This document shows positions 1 through 5,526 of a DNA stretch of 6,775 nt, piece after piece. A program made the position numbers and the translations under genes. The first letter of the stretch is position 1. Each line of letters opens with the position of its first letter. Source of the stretch: Burkholderiaceae bacterium (GTDB lineage: Bacteria; Pseudomonadota; Gammaproteobacteria; Burkholderiales; Burkholderiaceae_C); contig JALQVJ010000104.1 in assembly GCA_023260355.1 (NCBI GenBank), positions 1-6,775 on the forward strand, given 5' to 3'. A model generated the notes under the pieces. The model was not told the DNA's origin, did no database searches, and saw nothing but the letters and a program-made list of their open reading frames with translations.

Positions 1-418
1 GGACGCCGACTCAAGTCCTGCCACGCCCGCGACCGACGTTAAACCAGCACCGGCTGACCACAAGGCCATGCCTGCCGCGCCGCAACCCGCAGATCCCAAG
101 CCTGAATCGGCGCAAGGCGCCGCCCAAACTGCCCAAACAGCTGAGACAGCGGGCGATGCGTCACCGTCGGCTGAGCCCACGGCTAGCCCGAACGCCAGCA
201 CAAGCCCGCCAGATGCCTTGTTGAAGACAGCCAAGGAAGCGGTCTCGGCGCCAGTGCCACCCAAGGCGGTCGCGGCGGATCCACAAGCTTTGATAACGCC
301 AGCGCCAACGGTGGCGCCCGTGTTGGGTGCGGCCACGAAACCTTTGCTGAACCCCGACACGCCCAAGCCAGATGCACCGGTCAAGACTCCGCCAGACACG
401 CTCAAAGGCAATTGGTAA
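1..418 (+). CDS. C-terminal tail of an unrecognised Pro/Ala-rich protein (5' end outside window)
   Basis: An open reading frame runs without a stop from the first full codon at position 2 to a TAA at 416-418. It gives about 138 residues of low-complexity sequence dominated by Ala, Pro, Thr, Asp and Lys, ending in TLKGNW. The ATG at 68 is internal, has no convincing ribosome binding site, and the same composition continues upstream of it, so the gene is taken as partial. There are no membrane segments, cysteines or recognisable motifs. The composition resembles the disordered linker or tail of an envelope or polymer-binding protein, but no family can be assigned. A short imperfect tandem (GCCCAAAC at 122-129 and 131-138) encodes part of the AQTAQTAETA stretch. 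The gene converges on the acylase across the dif-like gap. That it is coding is fairly sure; its function is unknown. Confidence 0.6.
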   Translation, partial: DADSSPATPATDVKPAPADHKAMPAAPQPADPKPESAQGAAQTAQTAETAGDASPSAEPTASPNASTSPPDALLKTAKEAVSAPVPPKAVAADPQALITPAPTVAPVLGAATKPLLNPDTPKPDAPVKTPPDTLKGNW

Positions 419-437
419 TCACAGCACCGGCTGACCA
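45..437. repeat. 16-bp exact direct repeat pair, 45-60 and 422-437
   Basis: CAGCACCGGCTGACCA occurs at 45-60, inside the Pro/Ala-rich coding tail, and again at 422-437, four bases after its stop codon. The offset is 377 bp, which is not a multiple of three, so the second copy is not an in-frame protein repeat. The flanking bases differ on both sides. It could be the footprint of an old local duplication or deletion, or a short dispersed repeat, or chance in compositionally biased DNA. Confidence 0.5.
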
Positions 438-503
438 AGCGCGGCCGGCGCTGGCTTGGATGCGTTAGCGGCGGCAGATCAACGGTGTATGTCGAACGCA
501 TCC
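435..503. repeat. GC-rich dyads downstream of the Pro/Ala-rich gene
   Basis: Two inverted repeats lie just after the stop of the left gene. CCAAGC (435-440) can pair with GCTTGG (454-459), with an alternative inner stem AGCGC/GCGCT (438-442 and 448-452). GGATGCGTT (458-466) is perfectly matched by AACGCATCC (495-503) across a 28-base loop. Neither is followed by a T-run, so they are not classic intrinsic terminators. They may help end or stabilise the 3' end of the left gene's transcript; no function is proven. Confidence 0.35.
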
Positions 504-577
504 GGCGCAAGCAGAGGTATCGAAGGCAGGCCCATGCTGGTTTGGTCCATGGGTACGGCGTTGCGCGCTGGACCTAA

Positions 578-605
578 TATATGTACGATGTATATTATGT
601 TAAAT
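578..605 (+). other. dif: dif-like XerC/XerD recombination site (probable chromosome dimer resolution site)
   Basis: The 28-bp segment reads as arm TATATGTACGA (578-588), central hexamer TGTATA (589-594) and arm TTATGTTAAAT (595-605). The central hexamer and right arm are identical to the central region and XerD-binding arm of E. coli dif; with A588 the identity spans 18 contiguous bases. The left, XerC-binding arm is divergent, matching the E. coli arm at only about four of eleven positions. In cells, XerC and XerD assemble on dif at the septum under FtsK control and resolve chromosome dimers near the replication terminus. The context fits: the site is in a non-coding gap between convergent genes, and most genes in the window point towards it. 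The divergent arm could be a lineage variant or the mark of an element that integrated by Xer recombination. The dif core is well supported by direct comparison; its use in vivo is inferred. Confidence 0.85.
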
Positions 606-631
606 AATAAATCGACTGACCAAAAGCCCAT

Positions 632-655
632 GAAAAAGAGCCCCGCGGGGCTCTC
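632..655 (-). terminator. Intrinsic terminator of the acylase gene
   Basis: The perfect inverted repeat AGAGCCC-CGCG-GGGCTCT occupies 637-654. On the minus strand the stem is followed by a run of five T (637-633). It starts about 20 bases beyond the TAG stop of the minus-strand acylase, the usual place for a rho-independent terminator. In the plus direction the stem is followed only by a mixed CTTGTCTT stretch, so it may end plus-strand transcripts weakly. It also insulates the dif-like site from acylase transcription. Confidence 0.9.
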
Positions 656-674
656 TTGTCTTCACACATTGCTA

Positions 675-3173
675 CTACCGCGCGGGATCTAGAGTCAAAC
701 GGTGCTCGATTCGGACTGGCGTCATCCTGAGCGGTCTGTATCGGCCCTCTGCCCAGTCGTCTGCCATGTCTCGGTATGCCGCGGAAAACACATTGCCGCT
801 TTGCCCGGTTTGGTAGATAAACACAGAACGATCCAAATCAGCCAGGTCATAAATCGCCCGCATCGATGCGGCGTGTCGGCTGGCAAACGGCGCCTTGGGG
901 TCGCTGAGATGGTATTGACCCACGTTGACGGTGAAGCCGTCGCCCGCCGAAGCGCGCTTCACGTCGAACAGCGATTTCAGCACTGGCACTTGTCCAAACG
1001 GCTTGTGTGAACTGATGGCTGTGTGTGCCTCGCCCCAACGCCACTTGGCGGGCTGGTCGCCATAACGCTTGCTCAAATCGCTCAGCGCTGCATCCAGCGC
1101 GGCCCCCAAGGGACCTGCACAGTCTCCGCACCAGCGCTGCTTTTCAACGATCTCTAGCAACCCAGTGCGAAACTGCTGGCGCCCTGACGACACGCGTTTG
1201 TACAAATCGTCGCCCAATCGGTCGCGCAATATTTGTTCACCAAACTTCGCCAGCCATGCATTGAAGATCAACGGGGCCGCAGCGTCTTTGGACATGGCGC
1301 CGTCCCATTGGGTCAACAGATCTTTGGCAGAAGCAGCCAGCGGGTGTGTGCCCTGAACAGGTTTCAACAGCGGTAGCCAGCGCTTGGCCTCCAGCGAAAT
1401 CACGTCATTTTGGATGGCCTTGAAGCTGTCGATGGTGTGGCTCTTGGTGCTCAAAAGCCGCTCCTCGATGCGCTCCATGCGATACGGGGCAACCCAGTCC
1501 TGAGTCAGGAAGTGCGGGTAGTCAGGTGCATGGATGCGCTGGTTTGCCGTCGCCACCCAACCCCGCGCGCCATCGTCTCGCGGGTTGGATTCGCGAGGAA
1601 TCCAAGTCAGCCAATCAAATCGGGGCTCCCAGCCGGGTGCCGGTGCGACGCCCTGCAGGTCATGGTCCGACCGGCGCACGGGCGCCCTGCCGATGGCTTG
1701 GTAGGCGATTTGACCTTTTGTGTCCGCCATCACAGCGTTTTGCATGGGCGAGTGATAGTCGGCGTACGCGACCTTCAACTCCTCCACCGTTTGTGCCCTG
1801 TTGCCTCGAAAGCCAGCCACAACAGTCATGTTGTCTGCGTCCAAAGCGGACCAGCGCAAAGCCAGCACATAACGAGGATCCAACCAGGTGTATTTGCCGT
1901 TGTCACTGATCACCGGCCCGTGTCGCGTGCTGCGGACTGTGAACAGGACATCCTCTTGGCCTTTGACGCGAATGCGCTCTTGCCGTGTCTCAAATGGCGC
2001 CCAACGCGCCTGCCCTGCATCGCTGCTTGGCACGCGGTACTCATTTGGATTGGCGCTGTTGACCTGTTCGATATAAACGTCCTGCACATCCGGGCCGGTG
2101 TTGGTGAAGCCCCATGCCACGCCTTTGGTGTGGCCCAACACCACAAATGGCATGCCGGGCAGTGTCGCGCCAATCACATCCAACTCGCGTGGCGTCTGGG
2201 CGTCTGCTCGGTCTGGGCTGCGCATGTGCGCGAAATACCAAATCGCAGGCGCGCCCAAGCCCAAATGAGGATCGTTGGCAAGCAGCGGCTTGCCCGTTTG
2301 GGTTCGACTGCCGTCCACAACCCAGTTGTTCGAGCCCAAACCTTCGGTTTGACCGAGTGCCTCTACCCATCGCGCTGTGGCTTGTGCCATGGCGTCACCC
2401 GCCGGCGCGTGCCGATTCTCTGCGGCTGGCGTCGATAGCGGGGCGTACACGCCCAAGCGCTTGTACATCTGCGCAAAATCGGTCGCCGTTGCGGGTGCCT
2501 CGCCCGGATATGGCGGCATGATCGTCCAGATGTCTTCGGTTGATAGGCGCTGCGCCAACTGCATGCGCTCCAACTCTTTGGCCCAGTTGCCGCCCAAGTC
2601 CAGCGCCATGACCAATGCCCAGCCCACGCTGTCCACGGGGTGCCAATACGCGCCCTGCTTGGCTTGCACGCGGGGGTCGACACCCAGCGCAACAAACTCG
2701 GGCGTGAGCACACCGTCAAACCCAGCCCAATAGCTATTGATGCCGTTCGCATAAGCCTGCAACGACGCCTTGACGTCGGCGGGCATGTTGTTGTGCTGCG
2801 CCTCAGCTGCTTGGCGGATGCCAAGGGAGCGCAAAGTCTTGTCGGCACTCAAAGTCGCCTCACCCAGCACCTCAGAGAGGCTACCGGCCACCACACGCCG
2901 ATTGAATTCGAGCTGCCAACCACGCTCGGCGGCATGCAACCAACCCATGGCAAACGCCGCATCCTCGGGTGACTGCGCATTGATGTGGGGGATACCCGAT
3001 GCATCGCGTTCAATGGTGACCGGTGCGCCCAGCCCTGAGACCTTCAGGGTGCCGGATTGGATGGGCTGACTCTTCCAAGCCCAGCCCAGGATGACCATGC
3101 CAGCGAGCACCAGCAACACCACCACAATGCCAGCGATCCACCGCGCTACCCTACCCCACGTTTTGATTTCCAT
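675..3173 (-). CDS. Penicillin acylase family Ntn-hydrolase (penicillin/AHL/peptide-amide acylase type), membrane-anchored
   Basis: An 832-residue member of the penicillin acylase family, which hydrolyses amide bonds after cutting itself into alpha and beta chains. Residues 10-33 form one hydrophobic segment (signal anchor, no clear AxA cleavage site), placing the enzyme in the periplasm. The hallmark GLGSNNW lies at 278-284: cleavage before Ser281 would free the N-terminal nucleophile of a beta chain of about 550 residues. Further family motifs are DPHLG (about 301), GVAWGFTN (351-358) and WVATANQ (539-545), whose Asn544 is placed like the oxyanion asparagine. The only two cysteines form WCGDC (682 and 685), a possible disulfide. 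The start at 3173 is chosen because GGAG (3183-3180) sits six bases upstream; an in-frame ATG at 3185 overlaps that site and has none of its own. The substrate (beta-lactam, N-acyl-homoserine lactone or other amide) cannot be told. It has its own terminator and is divergent from the reductase gene. Confidence 0.93.
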   Translation of the reverse strand: MEIKTWGRVARWIAGIVVVLLVLAGMVILGWAWKSQPIQSGTLKVSGLGAPVTIERDASGIPHINAQSPEDAAFAMGWLHAAERGWQLEFNRRVVAGSLSEVLGEATLSADKTLRSLGIRQAAEAQHNNMPADVKASLQAYANGINSYWAGFDGVLTPEFVALGVDPRVQAKQGAYWHPVDSVGWALVMALDLGGNWAKELERMQLAQRLSTEDIWTIMPPYPGEAPATATDFAQMYKRLGVYAPLSTPAAENRHAPAGDAMAQATARWVEALGQTEGLGSNNWVVDGSRTQTGKPLLANDPHLGLGAPAIWYFAHMRSPDRADAQTPRELDVIGATLPGMPFVVLGHTKGVAWGFTNTGPDVQDVYIEQVNSANPNEYRVPSSDAGQARWAPFETRQERIRVKGQEDVLFTVRSTRHGPVISDNGKYTWLDPRYVLALRWSALDADNMTVVAGFRGNRAQTVEELKVAYADYHSPMQNAVMADTKGQIAYQAIGRAPVRRSDHDLQGVAPAPGWEPRFDWLTWIPRESNPRDDGARGWVATANQRIHAPDYPHFLTQDWVAPYRMERIEERLLSTKSHTIDSFKAIQNDVISLEAKRWLPLLKPVQGTHPLAASAKDLLTQWDGAMSKDAAAPLIFNAWLAKFGEQILRDRLGDDLYKRVSSGRQQFRTGLLEIVEKQRWCGDCAGPLGAALDAALSDLSKRYGDQPAKWRWGEAHTAISSHKPFGQVPVLKSLFDVKRASAGDGFTVNVGQYHLSDPKAPFASRHAASMRAIYDLADLDRSVFIYQTGQSGNVFSAAYRDMADDWAEGRYRPLRMTPVRIEHRLTLDPAR

Positions 3174-3275
3174 GTTCGTCTCCATATATTGGCTGAATTA
3201 TTCATCACGCCCACGCGCCTGGCTACACAAGTCGAGACAGGTCCATGGTGGCCAATCGCCTTATTTCAGATCGGT

Positions 3276-3304
3276 ATGACACTCGTCAAAATTTGATATA
3301 TCAA
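3276..3304 (-). promoter_or_regulatory. Candidate sigma-70 promoter for the acylase
   Basis: On the minus strand TTGATA (3304-3299, five of six consensus bases) is followed after a 17-base spacer by TGTCAT (3281-3276, four of six). Transcription would begin near 3269 and give a leader of roughly 95 bases before the chosen acylase start. The -35 element is one half of the 3291-3306 palindrome, so a protein bound there would block it. A second, weaker pair on the same strand is TTGACG (3289-3284) with AATAAG (3265-3260). Confidence 0.4.
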
Positions 3305-3306
3305 AT
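3291..3306. promoter_or_regulatory. Perfect 16-bp palindrome, candidate operator for both divergent genes
   Basis: ATTTGATATATCAAAT is a perfect inverted repeat in the 216-base gap between the acylase and ferredoxin reductase genes. Because of the symmetry, each strand offers TTGATA as a possible -35 element, one for each gene; the reductase-side partner is weak (TACAGG at 3316-3321). An uninterrupted AT-rich palindrome of this size is typical of sites for dimeric winged-helix regulators such as MarR- or GntR-type proteins. No regulator gene lies in the window, so the binding protein is unknown. Confidence 0.5.
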
Positions 3307-3389
3307 CAACGAAAATACAGGCTCTGCCCTCGGGGTCAATCTCTGATTGCAATGCAACGCCCCACCTCGGCGATATCCACGGAATAGCT

Positions 3390-4163
3390 ATGAGTAAGTT
3401 TCACCAAGAGCGCGTCTTGAGCGTGCACCACTGGACGGATCGACTGTTTTCGTTCAAAACCACACGCGACACCAGCCTGCGGTTTTCCAATGGCCACTTC
3501 ACCATGATCGGCTTGATGGTCGACGGCAAGCCCCTCCTGCGTGCGTACTCCATCGTGAGCGCCAATTACGAGGAGGAACTGGAGTTCTTGAGCATCAAGG
3601 TTCAAGACGGCCCTCTCACATCGCGGCTGCAGCACATCCAAGTCGGCGATGAAATCATCGTCGGCAAAAAACCCACGGGCACCCTGCTCATCGACTATTT
3701 GCTGCCAGCCAAACGGCTGTACTTGTTCTCCACAGGGACAGGACTGGCACCGTTCATGTGCGTGATCCGAGACCCCGAAACTTACGAAAAATTTGATGAG
3801 GTTGTGCTCGTGCACGGCGTGCGCCAAGTCAACGAATTGGCGTACGGCGATTACATCGAGAACGAGTTACCGCAGCACGAATTTTTGGGTGAGTTGATCA
3901 GCCAACAACTCAAGTACTACCCCTTGGTCACTCGCGAAGCCTTCAAAAACCAAGGCCGAATCACTGACGTGATCGCCAACGGCAAAATGGCTGCGGACTT
4001 GGGACTGCCCGAATTGGATCCGGCAACTGACAGAGCCATGATCTGTGGCAGCCCAGGCATGTTGCGAGACCTGAAAGTGATGCTGGAAGCGCGAGGTTTC
4101 AAGGAGGGCAACACGACCAAGCCCGGAGACTTTGTGATCGAACGCGCTTTCGCTGAGCAGTAA
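3390..4163 (+). CDS. fpr: Ferredoxin/flavodoxin-NADP+ reductase, subclass I bacterial type
   Basis: A 257-residue FAD enzyme that passes electrons between NADP(H) and ferredoxin or flavodoxin in the cytoplasm, feeding iron-sulfur and redox-stress pathways. The N-terminal FAD domain carries RAYS (51-54), which binds the flavin, and IKVQDGPLTSRL (69-80), which binds the pyrophosphate. The NADP domain has STGTGLAPF (114-122) and MICGSPGML (217-225). The C-terminus ends ERAFAEQ. In subclass I bacterial reductases such as those of Azotobacter and Rhodobacter, an Ala-Phe-Val extension stacks its Phe on the flavin; here Phe254 holds that place and Ala255 replaces the usual Val. The length is normal for the family. 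The ATG at 3390 is preceded by a weak GGA (3381-3383) six bases upstream. It is the only gene in the window clearly pointing away from the dif-like site. It runs alone, divergent from the acylase and converging on the transporter. Confidence 0.95.
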   Translation: MSKFHQERVLSVHHWTDRLFSFKTTRDTSLRFSNGHFTMIGLMVDGKPLLRAYSIVSANYEEELEFLSIKVQDGPLTSRLQHIQVGDEIIVGKKPTGTLLIDYLLPAKRLYLFSTGTGLAPFMCVIRDPETYEKFDEVVLVHGVRQVNELAYGDYIENELPQHEFLGELISQQLKYYPLVTREAFKNQGRITDVIANGKMAADLGLPELDPATDRAMICGSPGMLRDLKVMLEARGFKEGNTTKPGDFVIERAFAEQ

Positions 4164-4175
4164 GGCCCCTTGATT

Positions 4176-4205
4176 GGGCTGCGCCGCGTTGTGGCGCCGT
4201 GGCCC
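4176..4205 (+). terminator. Possible weak terminator between the reductase and transporter genes
   Basis: In the 41-base gap between the convergent stops, GCGCC (4181-4185) can pair with GGCGC (4193-4197) around a seven-base loop. The stem can be extended by GGGC (4176-4179) with GCCC (4202-4205) across unpaired bases. Only a short TATTT follows on the plus strand, and there is no T-run on the minus strand. It might slow transcription of either gene but is not a convincing intrinsic terminator. Confidence 0.3.
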
Positions 4206-5371
4206 TATTTCCGGCTGGAGGTTTCGCCGTCAGCCTCTGGATCAAGCGCTTTGCGGTTGTACAAGCTGATCAGGACCATGGGCACGCACACCGCAAAAGC
4301 CGCCCTAACCCCGGCATGCTCGGCCACAAATCCCAGCAACGGCGGCGCCAACAAAAAGATGATGAAGCCGTTTTGCGCCAAAGCCGACACGTTGACAGCG
4401 GCTGGGCGGTCCTGGCGTTGCGCGGCAGCTGACACGGCCAACGGAAAGATCGCGCTCGAACCAACGCCAAGCATAGCGAACCCAAGCATGGCCCACTCGG
4501 GCGCAGTGGCGATCACGACCAACACGTTGCCCGCCAGCATGATCGTCAACAGCATCGTCGAGACGCGCGCGACGCCAAAGCGCTGTACAAATCGATCCGC
4601 ATTGAAGCGGGTGATTCCTTGCGCAAACGCCACCACACTCACTGCCAAAGCTGCCTGCGCGGGATCGCTGCCGAAAGCGTCTCTCATGTAGATGGCAGAC
4701 CAATCAAACCCTGCACCCTCCAACAACAATGCGGAGGCACAGACCGATACCAACAGCCAAATGCTGCGTGTCGGCGTGGCCCATCTAGGGGTGTCTTGAT
4801 CGGTGGATTGGGTCGGTCGAACGGGCGCTGCCTGATAACCACTCAGGAGAATCGCCATGAGCGCAAGCACCAATGCCACACTCAATGCCAGCTGCTCCTG
4901 GGGCGTCCAAGATGCTCTCGCTAGCATCGCACTCAAGGCCCCTGCGCTGAAGAACCCGAAGCTCCAAAATCCGTGAGCGCGGTTCATGATGCGCCGCTTG
5001 AGTTGGTGCTCAACGCGATCCGCCTCGACATTCACCAGGGTTTCAACGCAGCCGACCACCAACCCTGTTGCCACCAAGCCCATGAACATGACCCAGGTCT
5101 GCGTCGCCAACGATGCGGCCCACATGCCAATGGAAACCAGGGGCATGAGCGTCAGCAGCACCCGGCGGTAACCAAACCGCTCTAATTTCGGTGCGATAAA
5201 TGTCAGAGACACCAGCGTGCCGCTGGCCACGCCAATGAGTCCTAGGCCCAAGGCCCCTTCTTGCACGCCCAAACGCTCTTGGATTTCCGGCAGACGCGGG
5301 TAAAAGCCACCCAGGCTGAATGAGTAAAGGAAAAAGGCTGCGAATACTCTGAAATGGGCGGGCAAATTCAA
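4205..5371 (-). CDS. Major facilitator superfamily transporter, YbjJ-like
   Basis: A 388-residue inner-membrane protein with about twelve hydrophobic segments (roughly 8-26, 40-62, 71-89, 92-113, 133-152, 160-178, then 204-220, 236-252, 271-289, 293-315, 333-350, 354-371). The halves are split by a hydrophilic loop at 180-203, the usual 6+6 MFS plan. The stretch GGFYPRLPEIQERLGVQEGALGL (21-43) and the following Gly-rich helix resemble E. coli YbjJ-type proteins, whose substrate is unclear. PKLERFGYRR (61-70) is a degenerate form of the MFS loop 2-3 motif. The start is a TTG at 5371-5369 with GGAG (5382-5379) seven bases upstream; no in-frame ATG exists before residue 75, and the in-frame upstream stop is at 5461-5459. 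Two nearby ATGs are out of frame. It is transcribed in the same direction as fccB but separated from it by a strong terminator, so it probably has its own promoter. The substrate is not predictable. Confidence 0.9.
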   Translation of the reverse strand: MNLPAHFRVFAAFFLYSFSLGGFYPRLPEIQERLGVQEGALGLGLIGVASGTLVSLTFIAPKLERFGYRRVLLTLMPLVSIGMWAASLATQTWVMFMGLVATGLVVGCVETLVNVEADRVEHQLKRRIMNRAHGFWSFGFFSAGALSAMLARASWTPQEQLALSVALVLALMAILLSGYQAAPVRPTQSTDQDTPRWATPTRSIWLLVSVCASALLLEGAGFDWSAIYMRDAFGSDPAQAALAVSVVAFAQGITRFNADRFVQRFGVARVSTMLLTIMLAGNVLVVIATAPEWAMLGFAMLGVGSSAIFPLAVSAAAQRQDRPAAVNVSALAQNGFIIFLLAPPLLGFVAEHAGVRAAFAVCVPMVLISLYNRKALDPEADGETSSRK

Positions 5372-5391
5372 AACATGACTCCATGCGACTC

Positions 5392-5413
5392 GGCGGACTG
5401 TCGACAGACCGCC
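5392..5413. promoter_or_regulatory. 22-bp near-perfect inverted repeat upstream of the transporter, candidate operator or leader hairpin
   Basis: GGCGG (5392-5396), A, CTG (5398-5400), TCGA, CAG (5405-5407), A, CCGCC (5409-5413) forms a 22-bp palindrome with one mismatched pair. It ends about 20 bases upstream of the TTG start of the transporter and next to its GGAG site. It could be an operator for a dimeric repressor, or in RNA a nine-position stem with a four-base loop close to the ribosome binding site. No T-run follows on either strand, so it is not a terminator. No good -10/-35 pair was recognised between 5372 and 5483. Confidence 0.45.
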
Positions 5414-5483
5414 CCGCGAGTGTGCGCGCAGTGTAATCCAGTGCAGCCTCTGCCTCGCTCACCCATCGTGGCACGAATCAGCC

Positions 5484-5509
5484 AAAAAAAGACCACCCGA
5501 AGGTGGTCT
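5484..5509 (-). terminator. Intrinsic terminator of fccB
   Basis: AGACCACC (5490-5497), loop CGAA, GGTGGTCT (5502-5509) is a perfect eight-pair stem. On the minus strand the loop is the stable TTCG and the stem runs into seven T (5490-5484). It begins 18 bases after the fccB stop. It is a textbook rho-independent terminator and separates fccB from the transporter gene in the same orientation. Confidence 0.93.
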
Positions 5510-5526
5510 CTTGGGAGTAGCGCACA

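Noticed and set aside
499..551. 23-codon minus-strand ORF (ATG at 551) in the gap
   Set aside because: There is no ribosome binding site, no similarity I recognise, and it overlaps the GC-rich dyad; too short to support.
576..603. Promoter-like pair TTAACA-16-TATATT on the minus strand and TGGACC-16-TATATT on the plus strand (569-596), with a TAATATA/TATATTA dyad
   Set aside because: The AT-rich matches are explained by the dif-like core and arms, and no gene or RNA is positioned to use them. A cryptic promoter is not excluded.
456..692. 78-codon plus-strand frame in the gap
   Set aside because: It starts at a TTG without a binding site, runs through the dif-like site and the acylase terminator, and ends inside the acylase gene.
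1410..2438. 342-codon open frame on the plus strand opposite the acylase
   Set aside because: It lies wholly antisense to a strongly supported enzyme gene. Its translation is rich in His, Arg, Cys and Trp with no domain, as expected for a shadow of GC-biased codons, and it lacks a convincing ribosome binding site.
5043..5474. 143-codon minus-strand frame overlapping the start of the MFS gene, including an ATG at 5384
   Set aside because: Its downstream part overlaps the transporter in another frame, and the transporter frame carries the membrane segments. The translation has no recognisable features.
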